This document shows, in pieces, positions 33,401 through 44,000 of a stretch of DNA of 64,000 bases (position 1 is its first letter; each line of letters begins with the position of its first letter). The DNA lies in assembly GCA_964017155.1 (NCBI GenBank), contig OZ024863.1, forward strand, positions 40,529,617 to 40,593,616. The letters are read 5' to 3'. Origin of the DNA: Oasisia sp. SBJ-2009. Its lineage: Eukaryota; Annelida; Polychaeta; Sabellida; Siboglinidae. Under the pieces are notes generated by a model. That model had not been told where the DNA came from. It worked only from the letters and a program-made list of their open reading frames with translations, and ran no database searches. Position numbers and translations under genes: made by a program.

Positions 33401-36223
33401 CCGTTGGTCATTACAGTTGTAAATCACTCTCCGGTGGATTTGATGGTGTTTAAATAAAGTTATTATTATTACTTAAATGTTGTCAAAAACAAGTTATGTC
33501 CGGCATACATAACGGAAATAAAATTCCATTGATCATACACAAACAATACAGATTATTTTCAATGCAGCCATTTATAATGTGTTTTTTAATGTATCTTTCA
33601 GTAAACTTGAGTCGCTGTTAGACATAGACTTTGGCGGTGAAACTGAGTTCTACCCTCTGTATGGGGAGTGCTTTGAGATGACAGACCGGGAGTATACGTA
33701 CAAGCTGTGTCCATTCGACAAGGCCACACAGAGGGGCAAGAACGGAGGGTCGGAAACCAGTCTTGGGTAGGTGTCAGGCGTCAGATACAGTGGCAGTTAT
33801 AGGTTGTGTAGTAATAATGGGACGAATGTTTGATTCGTATTCAAAATTTCGAATATTCAAACGTTTTGTCGCTATTCGGTTCGAAATTCGCAGCTATATA
33901 ATCGAATATCGCTTGAATATTTTCCTTCATGTCCGTCGCTTTAAAATTGGTCCCTGGTGATTGTTTACTTTCTGACTTAACTATGAAACAACTACAACCT
34001 ACAAACTACTCTTCACATATATTATATGTATATGTATACACACACTTTAGGTTACAAAATAAAATCACTAACATTACGAATAAACCAAACTAGCGTAAAA
34101 CTCACCGGCAATGCGGTCCCGGCAAGACATCTCGACACCGTTCAGTATTCTAATCGAATTTGGAGACACTGAATATTCTTATTCGATTTGATATTCGATT
34201 CGTATTAGAAATTTCGACGATATTCGATTCGATATTCTATTCGAATTAAATTCCAGATTCGTCCCATCCTTATTGTGTAGTTGATAGCTTGTGGCTTACA
34301 AGGATCAGCCATCACACATGGTCTTCAACCTTGCTTCGTGTGTGACCACCTCTGGGCAATTAAGACATTTGGGCTGATTTTTAAGCACTTTCCAGTTCAG
34401 TCAATTGTTTTATAAACAAGTACAAGGAGATAGTAAAATCTATATAAAATGTCTGCATTAATAAGCAATGCAGGAATTAAAACGCACTGGTCTTTTCTGG
34501 ACACATGAGTTGAAAATAGCTGTCTAAGACTCTAAGTCATGTTTCCATCAATTTTTGTAATTTGGGGAGAAATACATCTTATAATCTGATCTTTCAGTGT
34601 TCAACTAAGATATAGAAGTCTCTTATAGAAAATTTATCGTTACAAAAATTGGTTGAATGAGTATTTATTATGTTAGTTTTTTTCTCAAAATGCAAGCATT
34701 TTTGGCCAATTTGCCGTATTACGAATACGAATACATTTATTTCAGGTAAAAACCCATATACAATCGGTACATACATTAGAACATCTAAGTAGACTAATTA
34801 AAGAGCCAATATGTTAAAAAAAATTAAAATGAATAGATAAAAAAAACAATAAGGTTATGAGTTAGATAAATGTAAAATTGTAGAAAAACAGATAAAATAA
34901 TGAGCAATATACAGGATGTGATTGTAAAATAAATATGCAATTAATTCATACAAATAAACACCTTTTGAAAAGTAAGTTATATAAACAACTTACTGACTTT
35001 AAAATATATATATATATATATATAATATATAATAAATAATAATGAAGTTATATGCGAGAGATGGTGACTATCTTACATATTTACTGTATACAATTAATTG
35101 GCCCAGCGGTCGGCGTCACAAAGTTGTACTGAATCCATTACTGAGAATACTATTTCCATGATACACCAGTGACAATGTCCCACTTGCACATCTTTGTGGT
35201 GAAGTTTTCAATTATTCCAGATCACTGGTAAGGATCAGAACTGATTCTAAAGAGCAAAATTTATTTAAAGTGCTCCTAATTTTAATGAAATGGTCCTCGG
35301 TTCAGTTGCCTCAACGAATAATTCAAAATAAACCATTTTTAAAGTTTACGTGTGGTGAACAGGAATGTGCGAAACTTGGATGTGAATTAATAATTCATTT
35401 CCGCAAGGCAGTTCACATGGGTGAGAGTGTGAACTGGTCTGACCACCCTGGGTCCAATACTGACTGTTTATGGCGTGTGTTTGTTTCTGTTTGCAGCAAG
35501 TGGAGCCACTGGGACGGACCTGAGAGCAACAAGTACTCGGTGATGAAGTTTGAAAAGGGACAGAACTGTTGGAACGGCCCAGACCGCTCCGTCAAGGTAC
35601 GCATGCACACATATACATGTTTGTTGAGATAAAACATGTTGATCGTTAGATGGGTGCTTTGCACACAGATGAATAACTTTTTTGGCAATGTCCAAAAGAT
35701 ACATTAAAATAATTGTATCATTGTCCAATGGTTTCATTGAAACAACAAAACATGATTCACAAATAAGATGTAGTTTGCCTCAGATGAGATACATGTGATT
35801 TGTTATGAAATTAGTTCGAAAACAGACAACTGCAGTTTTTTTTACTGAAGACAGACCTTTTACATTTGTAACTTTATATGTCGCTGTCTTGTGTTAGCAT
35901 GATGCTTTGTTTAATTTGTTTTCATTTTGAAGAAACTGGAGAAGTTATTTTGGTGGTTGCATATAGAACTAACGATGAATACTTGAAACATGAGTGGTGA
36001 TGTTTATGTTTAGAGGTGTGGGTGAGTGCTGGATTGTGTCATCGCCATGACGATTGTGTCTGATGGTGGGTTCTGTTGCCAGGTGAACGTGAACTGTGGC
36101 AAGGAGAACCAGTTGCTAACGGCGACCGAGCCAAACAAGTGTGAATACGAGTTCCAGTTTGTGACGCCGACCGCATGTTCTCAAGTGCCGGCGCCTGCGG
36201 ACGAAAGTCACGACGAGCTGTAA
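15479..36223 (+). CDS. PRKCSH: Glucosidase II subunit beta, 16 coding exons
   Basis: Non-catalytic ER-lumen subunit of glucosidase II, which trims glucose from N-glycans in the calnexin cycle. Exons: 15479-15575, 17192-17308, 17681-17776, 18174-18231, 19059-19176, 20258-20321, 21535-21600, 22441-22525, 23211-23289, 23870-24058, 25908-26060, 27289-27394, 33306-33375, 33602-33766, 35497-35596, 36083-36223. All introns are GT-AG and the phases close to 1,704 nt (567 aa; human about 528). Order: signal peptide (1-21), RPRGV, two LDLa-like modules ([22 protein letters not shown]; about 40-122), charged coiled coil, EF hands DTNNDGMVSVEE and [12 protein letters not shown] (about 228-260), Pro/Asp/Glu-rich stretch (about 290-375), MRH domain (about 440-555), C-terminal HDEL for ER retrieval. 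An in-frame ATG at 15431 would add 16 residues. Compared from memory with human, Gln before the first MRH cysteine is Glu here (GECFE). Introns 8-12 and 14 carry many transposons. Confidence 0.95.
17511..17536. repeat. Perfect 26-bp palindrome in PRKCSH intron 2
   Basis: Half-site CTGAAGTGAAGAG is followed directly by its reverse complement with no spacer. It lies about 45 bp before the LINE-derived relic at 17580. Confidence 0.9.
17580..17640 (-). mobile_element. Relic of CR1-like LINE 3' UTR
   Basis: CAGATGGTAGGTGGATAAGG followed by AAACATTTGCCTACCTAGAG and TGCAAC matches, with many differences, the 3' UTR of the LINE at 4400-4475 (AGATGGCAGGTGGACAAGG, then GTTTGGCTTATCGAGAGTCC). It lies in PRKCSH intron 2. 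Confidence 0.45.
19775..20247. repeat. 25-bp minisatellite ending at the PRKCSH exon 6 acceptor
   Basis: The unit is GTGACATGTTCTCTTGGATC plus CACTA; the first ~150 bp are degenerate and the rest nearly perfect. Variants GTGTC/GTGAC and GGATCC/GGATCT alternate in a three-unit (75-bp) order for at least three cycles, so blocks of three were amplified together. The last partial unit (GTGACATGTTCTGTT) runs into GTTGTAG, the 3' splice site of exon 6 at 20258. Confidence 0.95.
21001..21530 (+). mobile_element. 3' relic of a non-LTR retrotransposon in PRKCSH intron 6
   Basis: The plus frame at 21012-21302 reads [17 protein letters not shown], then [10 protein letters not shown], then [20 protein letters not shown], which matches the C-terminal end common to many LINE ORF2 proteins (order: SKI.G..Q..L, LP SGRRFR, R..SFIP). 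It is followed by GGGACAATAAAGTTGTATTG and a TTGTATTGTGTTGTG tail typical of such elements. The tail reaches the exon 7 acceptor at 21534. Confidence 0.7.
22602..22855. mobile_element. Fold-back element with hammerhead-like hairpin, copy 1 (PRKCSH intron 8)
   Basis: The 254-bp element starts ATATTGAATATATTGTTCAT and contains two long inverted arms carrying TTGTCGATGATGAGTAC and its complement. It is flanked by an exact 12-bp duplication AAGAACACTACT (22590-22601 and 22856-22867). Each arm has the hairpin CCCGT-AGATG-ACGGG, then TCGAAACGTCGTAC. No protein is encoded. Confidence 0.8.
23317..23541. mobile_element. Fold-back element with hammerhead-like hairpin, copy 2 (PRKCSH intron 9)
   Basis: Same family as 22602-22855 (ATTGAATATATTGTTCATGG start; ACGCTCCAAAGCAAGTTAAA near the end). 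It is flanked by an exact 12-bp duplication TGCTGCAAAATT (23305-23316 and 23542-23553). Confidence 0.8.
24550..25731. mobile_element. 1.18-kb non-autonomous hAT-like transposon in PRKCSH intron 10
   Basis: Termini are CTAGGCTAGCGCTGTG and ACAGCGCTAGCC, flanked by an exact 8-bp duplication TAGGATTA (24542-24549 and 25732-25739). The subterminal regions carry repeated TTTAGCCAA(AT) motifs on the left and TTTCGCCAA(AT) on the right, in both orientations, as expected for transposase-binding repeats. No transposase frame. The host flank (TATTCCCACATGATCTGGTA) recurs at about 25798 without the insertion. Confidence 0.8.
26241..26536. mobile_element. hAT-like MITE in PRKCSH intron 11
   Basis: It begins CAGGGCTTTATGCAGGATC and ends GTCTCTGCGTAAAGCTATA, an imperfect inverted pair. 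The flanks GTGCCACG and GTACCACG match at 7 of 8 positions. A diverged relative is at about 43234-43513 in STK11 intron 3. Confidence 0.7.
27544..27861. mobile_element. hAT-like MITE in PRKCSH intron 12
   Basis: It begins CAGAGATGGAGTAATTACAA and ends AATTACTATGAGTACAATTG. It is flanked by an exact duplication GTGTCATC (27536-27543 and 27862-27869); the match extends one base further as GGTGTCATC. Confidence 0.7.
28149..28256 (+). repeat. Terminal inverted repeat of element copy 2 (inner side)
   Basis: Begins AGGAAGCCAAAAGGGAAATA; pairs with 33058-33165. Confidence 0.85.
30571..32710 (-). CDS. Predicted three-exon gene inside TIR element copy 2
   Basis: Mirror of the copy 1 prediction with exons 32639-32710, 31603-31709 and 30571-30730 on the minus strand. 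The same splice sites and frame are kept, and no difference from copy 1 was seen. Here it is antisense to the surrounding PRKCSH intron. Function unknown; the weak P2X7-type C-terminal resemblance is described for copy 1. Confidence 0.4.
30773..31065 (+). mobile_element. SINE-like block in element copy 2
   Basis: Plus-strand mirror of 12219-12511, starting AGTGGCACAGTGGTTTAAAG and ending near GTAAAGCACTTTGGACAATG. Confidence 0.5.
31064..31208. mobile_element. hAT-like MITE nested in element copy 2
   Basis: Mirror of 12076-12220, with the CAGACATGGGGTCAAATAC terminus and its complement. Confidence 0.8.
33058..33165 (-). repeat. Terminal inverted repeat of element copy 2 (outer side)
   Basis: Reversed, it begins AGGAACGCAAAACCGAAAAG, matching the left end of copy 1. 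Confidence 0.85.
33812..34272. mobile_element. 461-bp hAT-like MITE in PRKCSH intron 14
   Basis: The ends are TAATAATGGGACGAAT and, reversed, TAAGGATGGGACGAAT (14 of 16 matching). It is flanked by an exact 8-bp duplication TTGTGTAG (33804-33811 and 34273-34280). The interior near each end is rich in ATTCGAATATTCG-like motifs. No coding potential. Confidence 0.88.
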
Positions 36224-36913
36224 CAGCCGCATACCTTTATATCACATCGCTTTCGTCGTCACCTTTGTAAATTCAATTCTGTTATCTGCGACCGGTGCGG
36301 ATCTGGCAGCAGTTAGGGAGCAGTCATTATTTATCACAGAATGGGCCATACGATGGAATGGGCTCGGCTTCTATGCACTGCTTTTAGGAATTTATTGAGT
36401 TTTGTTGTTGACGATATTGGGACGGTCAAATTTCAAATTTATGCCTGTGGACGTGTTTATACGGTAGGTTACATTTTGGTGTATATGATTTGGGGTGGGT
36501 TATATTTCAATGTTTGTCCCTGCCATCCAACATTCCTGATGAATAATGAACACTCCCTTATTGGGGTCAGAGACGCCTGATGTGATTCACGGTCGATATC
36601 ATTTGTTGCATCAGGAATTTATTATTAGTAGAAATTGTGTGCAATTAGCATTTCCAATGTCTTCAGTGTAGTGTTGAGGCTAGTGAGTGGATTTCTAAAT
36701 TCTGCCTATGCAATACGGTAGAGATTTGATTGAATTGAACAGATTTTCTTCATGAATAATGTTGCGACTTCATTCTGTCTATATACATAGGCGTTCTGCT
36801 TTACACTGTCATGTTAACATCATCTGTTGTACATAATCCTAAGGGCACATCAGATACTGGCTCTTGACTGATTATGTCATTTTGTCATGAGCTGATATTT
36901 GCTGTGCAACAAA

Positions 36914-36919
36914 AATAAA
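36914..36919 (+). terminator. Poly(A) signal of PRKCSH
   Basis: AATAAA 691 bp after the PRKCSH stop codon, the first clear canonical signal downstream. The 3' UTR between them holds no gene. Confidence 0.65.
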
Positions 36920-37320
36920 ACTGATATTCTATTAAGCATGTACTATCTATTTGTCGCATCGGTATTTAGTGTCACTTCAAATATTGTTGTATGTTCTACT
37001 CTGCCAGATATTTCTTGAGACAACTTCATCGTGGCAACTTGTCCTTCCTTTCTGAATGCTGTCGCCTTTTCAGAATATTATAGTTCTGGTTACCCAAACA
37101 GGTTACTTAGTTTGTGTTCAAATGCCTATCTCTCAAGAAATAAGTACTTCAAGAAAATAACCAAAGAAAGAATATGTGTGTCCTACCTACTTTGTATATA
37201 TACTGTAGGTAAGAGTTGAGTATGTGTAACTTGAAAAAGGAATATCACTACGAAACACCCTCTGGAGGGTCTCGTACTTCTCTCCCAAAACATACAGGGT
37301 TACCAGAAATGGTTCGCACT

Positions 37321-39052
37321 AGGGTTACCAAGGGTGGGTGGATGATAGTAGGGTAATCAAAGGTGGGTGGATGATAGTAGGGTAATCAAAGGTGGGTGGG
37401 AGATAGTATGGTCATCAAGGGTGGGTGGGTGGGAGATAGTAGAGTCATCAAGGGTGGGTGGGTGATAGTAGAGTCATCAAGGGTGGGTGGGTGATAGTAG
37501 TCATCAAGGGTGGGTGGGTGGGTGATAGTAGAGTCATCAAGGGTGGGTGGGTGATAGTAGTCATCAAGGGTGGGTGGGTGGGTGATAGTAGAGTCATCAA
37601 GGGTGGGTGGGTGGGTGATAGTAGAGTCATCAAGGGTGGGTGGGTGATAGTAGTCATCAAGGGTGGGTGGGTGATAGTAGAGTCATCAAGGGTGGGTGGG
37701 TGATAGTAGAGTCATCAAGGGTGGGTGGGTGATAGTAGAGTCATCAAGGGTGGGTGGGTGATAGTAGAGTCATCAAGGGTGGGTGGGTGATAGTAGTCAT
37801 CAAGGGTGGGTGGGTGATAGTAGAGTCATCAAGGGTGGGTGGGTGGGAGATAGTAGGGTCATCAAGGGTGGGTGGGTGATAGTAGAGTCATCAAGGGTGG
37901 GTGGGTGATAGTAGAGTCATCAAGGGTGGGTGGGTGATAGTAGAGTCATCAAGGGTGGGTGGGTGATAGTAGTCATCAAGGGTGGGTGGGTGATAGTAGA
38001 GTCATCAAGGGTGGGTGGGTGGGAGATAGTAGGGTCATCAAGGGTGGGTGGGTGATAGTAGAGTCATCAAGGGTGGGTGGGTGATAGTAGTCATCAAGGG
38101 TGGGTGGGTGGGTGATAGTAGGGTCATCAAGGGTGGGTGGGTGGGTGATAGTAGGGTCATCAAGGGTGGGTGGGTGGGAGATAGTAGGGTCATCAAGGGT
38201 GGGTGGGTGATAGTAGAGTCATCAAGGGTGGGTGGGTGATAGTAGAGTCATCAAGGGTGGGTGGGTGATAGTAGTCATCAAGGGTGGGTGGGTGGGTGAT
38301 AGTAGGGTCATCAAGGGTGGATGGGTGGGTGATAGTAGGGTCATCAAGGGTGGGTGGGTGATAGTAGAGTTATCAAGGGTGGGTGGGTGACAGTAGAGTC
38401 ATCAAGGGTGGGTGGGTGATAGTAGAGTCATCAAGGGTGGGTGGGTGATAGTAGAGTCATCAAGGGTGGGTTGGAGATAGTAGGGTCATCAAGGGTGGGT
38501 GGGTGATAGTAGGGTCATCAAGGGTGGGTGGGTGATAGTAGAGTCATCAAGGGTGGGTTGGAGATAGTAGGGTCATCAAGGGTGGGTGGGTGATAGTAGA
38601 GTCATCAAGGGTGGGTGGGTGATAGTAGAGTCATCAAGGGTGGGTTGGAGATAGTAGGGTCATCAAGGGTGGGTGGGTGATAGTAGAGTCATCAAGGGTG
38701 GGTGGGTGATAGTAGAGTCATCAAGGGTGGGTTGGAGATAGTAGGGTCATCAAGGGTGGGTGGGTGATAGTAGAGTCATCAAGGGTGGGTGGGTGACAGT
38801 AGAGTCATCAAGGGTGGGTGGGTGGGTGATAGTAGGGTCATCAAGGGTGGGTGGGAGATAGTAGGGTCATCAAGGGTGGGTTGGAGATAGTAGGGTCATC
38901 AAGGGTGGGTGGGTGATAGTAGAGTCATCAAGGGTGGGTTGGAGATAGTAGGGTCATCAAGGGTGGGTGGGTGATAGTAGAGTCATCAAGGGTGGGTTGG
39001 AGATAGTAGGGTCATCAAGGGTGGGTGGGTGGGTGGGTGATAACAGGGTTAC
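37321..39052. repeat. G-rich minisatellite, 25-37 bp units, between PRKCSH and STK11
   Basis: The core unit is GGGTGGGTGGGTGATAGTAG followed by AGTCATCAA (29 bp). Length variants come from one to four GGGT steps and from loss of AGAG. More than 55 units are present. Many contain four or more runs of GGG separated by single T, the compact pattern for parallel G-quadruplexes, all on the top strand. Confidence 0.96.
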
Positions 39053-39485
39053 CTAGGGTGGATGACGGTAAGGATACCAAGGATGAACAATGGTAAGTTT
39101 ACGTTGTGGTTGTCTTGGCAACAATACCACTTCAGTTGATTCTGGTATCTATTGGCTGTAGGCCTACCTCGGGTAGGTTAATTCTGGCAGGTGTTTGTAG
39201 AAAGTTGATTATGGTAACTTGGCTTACAGCCACTAAATTACAGAATCAATGTAGGCCAAGGTATTGAGCATTGTTCACAGTGTTTAAGTCACCTATTGCT
39301 GGTGATTGTGTGAATTAAACCTTTGTATGAGACAGTTGTTTTAAACATTTTCTAACTTATGAGACCATCTCACCTTATGAGACATTTGGAGCAGAGTTCT
39401 GTGCTATTGCAACACCCATTAAGGGCATCACTCAATAGTGAAATCTTTGTGTAATGCTAGTCTTGTATGATGACACCGTCTAAGG

Positions 39486-39830
39486 CAGGGGTTTCCAAAC
39501 TGTTGCCTGTGGGCAGGCCACTGGCTTGTTTTGAGTGGTCCCCAGAAATGTTACTAACGTTAAGCACAATGTGCTCAACTGCATTTTTTCATTTGAGTAA
39601 ACCACATTTCACACTGGAATGTGTATAACTGGTTGGAATGTTATGCAAAAATTAATGGGATCGTTATAATTTTAATAAAATTTTGATTTGACCAAATGCA
39701 TATACCTAAATGTCATCGTTATAATTTAAATATAATTTTGACTTAACCAAATGAACATGTTCACAGTGTTCCACATTGGTTCTTGCAGCCACAATGATAG
39801 AGCTCAAAGAAATTAATTTGGGAAGCCCTG
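39486..39830. mobile_element. hAT-like MITE upstream of STK11
   Basis: It begins CAGGGGTTTCCAAAC and ends TTTGGGAAGCCCTG, the classic Charlie-type hAT terminal pair. The flanking 8-mers (GTCTAAGG, GTCAAATT) match only partly, so the copy is old. Confidence 0.7.
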
Positions 39831-41052
39831 GTCAAATTCAGAGCATAATTACAATCGACCAAATGCCAGTGTAACAGGCTGGGGTTGGCTAGGCCAGGAT
39901 TGCACAGTCGAAGAGTGTTGTGTACGCCGGTGGATATAAGAGTTAGTCACTGTCTTGATCAACACAAATTTATTACAACATGTTGTTGTTCAGGTTCTGT
40001 TTTATTCTTACAAGGTTGTTTCACCACAGGCACGTATCTGCATCTAATAAAGATCAGTTATTTTATACATGACATGCATTATTGTCTTTACACTAATACC
40101 CCTCATTACAGAAATGGGTGAATGTATAAATTTAACAAAAATATATATTTAACTGTTCGGTCAAAAACAAAAGACAGAGAGAGACAGAGAACATGTGATG
40201 AATGAATACAAGCTATACCACATTTCAAACTGAATACAATAAAAATCCTTGAGTGTTCCATTGTACTGTCTTTATAAATTAACTCCTAGCTTATTTGCAT
40301 TGTTATGTAGTCATATAATTTGAAACTTGAATTTGGCTATATGGATTGAAGGGTCAGCAGATTTTTATTAAAACTTATTTGAACACATCTCAAAGTCCTT
40401 CACTCAAATGTACTGTTTTATTTCAATTGTTTACTACTGTATAAGTGCTGACTGGTAAAAATAGTTTTGTCAATGAAAACGACAGTTAACAGCTGTTTGA
40501 AACATGGTCAGTGGTGTTATATTATTGTGGTTAAATTAATTCCTAAATAAGTTAATCACATACAAATCAACAGAATCTTGGAGCCATGAATAATATATTC
40601 CATATTATCACATTATTTGAAGAAAAAATACATTTTGTCAATGTTTGATGTTATTCGTTCGTGAATAAACCAATATTGTATTCTTCCTGCATGGGGTTTT
40701 ACTTCTCAGTATTTTTAGTATGTAAATTGTAATATTCCCGTCATGAAAAACGCCAGTCTCATCAAAACACCAGCGGGGGGATTTCGGTAATGTTTGAATA
40801 AATTAGAAGAAAGGTAGGCGCTGTATCAGTGCTGCCATCGCATAACCCACGTCGTTCACACATTGTTCACATTGACAGCTTATATATAACGTGCAGTTTT
40901 TGATTAGCGTATCGTAGTGGCACAACAAATCTCGATAGGACATATGCCATCATGGCGGTGGCCTTCACGATGATGTGCCGACTGGTTGTTGTTGTTGTTT
41001 CTTAAAACTTGACCATGCATCCGTGGTTATAAAGCACTTTATTGTCTGGAAA
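39831..41052. other. STK11 upstream region
   Basis: No gene seen. A solo terminus of the fold-back family (CTTGGAGCCATGAATAATAT) lies near 40575. Nearer the start codon there is a TATATATAA run at about 40882 and CATCATGGCGGTGG at about 40950, a YY1-like motif often seen at housekeeping start sites. The promoter is presumably here but cannot be placed exactly. Confidence 0.4.
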
Positions 41053-44000
41053 ATGGAAAGTAATCCCACCGATTTATGTTACGAGAGCGATCATACTGCA
41101 GAAAGCGAGTTTAATGTCATAAACTATTTCAACGACGATGATTCGAATTTATTTTTTCACCGGGTCGATTCCGACCAAATCATCTACCAGCCGAGGCAAA
41201 AAAAGGCTAAGTTGTTTGGACAATATATCATGGGTGATATCTTAGGAGAAGGATCATATGGTAAAGTGAAAGAATGCTTAGATTCAAAGACTCTTTGCCG
41301 AAGAGCTGTAAAAATTCTAAAAAAGAAGAAGCTTCGTAAAATCCCAAACGGAGAAGCCAACGTGAAGAGGTACGAATTCGGGTATTCTGACTGATATGTT
41401 CTGTATCTGTATTGTTAACTGGCAAAATGGACACCCATATTTCTCCTCAGCAGCGCATACTATCTCACATGGACAATGAATTGTTTTTAATGACATAATT
41501 TTATTTTAATTATGCTTTTTTAAAAGCTAAATAAATTAAGACATGTGGGACAGTGGGATGATACCCAGAGGTCAGGGCTACCACATTACATGAAACAAGT
41601 GTTCACAACTTTTATAAAAACAGGCAAAGGTAAAGTTGATGGTCCAACGCCCACAGATTCATTCCCGAGACTAAAATTGATACCATACACAATTTATGCA
41701 AGAAGGAAGTTAGCTTTTGCTTCTAGGGAAACAATAATATTGGCTACCGGAAATGTTGAATATATCTGTGCTCATGAATTATGTACACTGTAATTGAAAC
41801 CAGTAGAGGCTATGGTGTGGGTAGGGTAGAAGAGCATGCTACTGAGAATGGGTGTCGGGTGAGTCTAATTAGCAGTGAGTCTTCTGCAAATTTTGTGTGA
41901 ATCACACCAGTAATATAATGTAATGAACTAATGATTTACAAACATGACATAATTACAGGGAAATTGGCCTGCTGAGACGTCTCGACCATCAAAACGTTAT
42001 ACGCCTGTATGATGTTCTGCACAATGAGGAAAAACAGAAGATGTATCCTTTCGTGATAAGTTTTATGGTAGACCTGTGTAAGACACTTAGGAAACTAAAA
42101 GTAATTGATCAGTGACAGACTGACAGCCACGTAAGTAAAAAATGTTGTCCTTTCAGAACTAGATATATTGATTGCTTCTAATCACTTTTCACAGTGATAT
42201 GTATAATTTATGTTGGCATTTCTATGCTAAGGTAAACCTATATGTCAGTTTTTAAATTGCTTACAATTTATAAACATTGTGGTTAACCTAGTAATAATAA
42301 ATCCATATAAATGGATTAGCCAACATTATGGAATCAGTTACACTAAACCCAAATTCTTTTGGAGCACACAATTGGACCATAGTGGTGACAATAATTGTAA
42401 AAAAAAATTATTAGGTTACACATTTATCTGAAGCAGTAAGAAATTGTGTTATATTTTTAGTTCCATTAATATTTGCTCTGTGACACCCAGACATGGGGTC
42501 AAATACATTGAAATGTATTTTAATATAAATACTCTTGAGGGATACAAATACTTTAACATACATATAAGTAGCTAAAAGAAAAGCAACTCATATTGAGACA
42601 TCCAGTTTATAGGCATAATTTGTATTTTGCTTATATGACAGGCAGACCAGTGCTAGGGAGTATTGTTATTGCTAACTACATCACAACTAACTTATGGAAT
42701 AATTCTGCGCCATCCACCATTAGCTCTCAGAAGTCAGAACCCATTGGAGATCTGTTTTTGTTGTTGTAATTTTGCATACGTATTTTCATTGTACATTTAA
42801 GGAATTTGTAGTTAATTAGTCTTTTGTAAGGGTATCTCAGGGCCTCCAAAAAAATTGTTTGCGATACGCCTGAGTTAACCCATTAACCTTGAGTTAACTT
42901 GTTATTGTTGAGCACTATCATTTTAGATGCATGCATTTGTAATCTTGTCTACGAGAAAACATTGCATTTCTGTCCTTGTGTTGCCTTGACCATTGTCCAC
43001 AGGTACTTGGTAGTTGAATATTGTGTCGGTGGACTTCAGGATATGCTTGACTATGCACCCGGCAAGAAATTTCCCATCTGGCAAGCACACGAGTAAGGCT
43101 TTTCGAATACATTCACGCTTACCTGATACACTGTTATTGCCCTGTCTTGGCCAGTAGTTTGATATGGTAGTATAACATTTAGTCGTATTAATGTATGTGT
43201 GAGCAGCTGTATATAAGTGACTACTGACAGTGACAGGTCTTTGTACAGGATAAAATTATTGCGAGTCCAGATATTTTGTGGTAGACACATGCATGTGAAC
43301 TGACATACAAATATGAGCCAGTCGAGATGTGTATTATGCCCTGACTGCTGAAATAAATAACAAACATGTTTGACATCCATTTACAAAGCGTAATCAACAA
43401 TTATATATGATTTCTTAGGACCTTTTTTGCTTCTAACATCTAGCAAAGTTTCTACCCGTCCCAAATGCATTTTACCCATCCAATAGATGGGTGAACAAAT
43501 CTCTAGATAAAGCCGTGAATACCACTGGCATTTGTTTGCAGCTACTTCCACCAGTTATTGCGAGGGCTGGAGTATCTGCACAGTCAGAGCATCGTCCACA
43601 AGGACATCAAGCCGGGCAACCTGCTCATTGCCACCAACGAAGTCGTCAAGATAACAGACCTAGGAGTGGCAGAGGTTCGCCATCTAAAATCTTGCTGTGT
43701 CAAAATTGGCGATGTACCATATAACGTATGGATTTTTATATCTTTTAGTTTATTTTAACACATGACTATCACTATTTTAGGGGTACGGTTAAAATGATGT
43801 GGCAAATTCGATCTAAGAAACACTTGTTGGTGTTAGTGAATATATTTTTCATGGCTCCAAGAATGGTTTATTGTAATATAATTAACTTACTTTGGAGCTT
43901 GGTGTCGAAGCTGAGTACAACGTTTTGACCTGTCATCTACGGGCCTTGTTCACGTACTTGTGTCACGTGTGTTGTCTCAGGTTTCGGTGGGATAATTATC

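Noticed and set aside
35270..35632. 120-codon plus ORF as an independent gene
   Set aside because: It is intron sequence read into PRKCSH exon 15; only 35497-35596 is coding.
37321..39052. CRISPR-like array of regular repeats
   Set aside because: No unique spacers, variable-length units in a eukaryotic intergenic region; an ordinary minisatellite.
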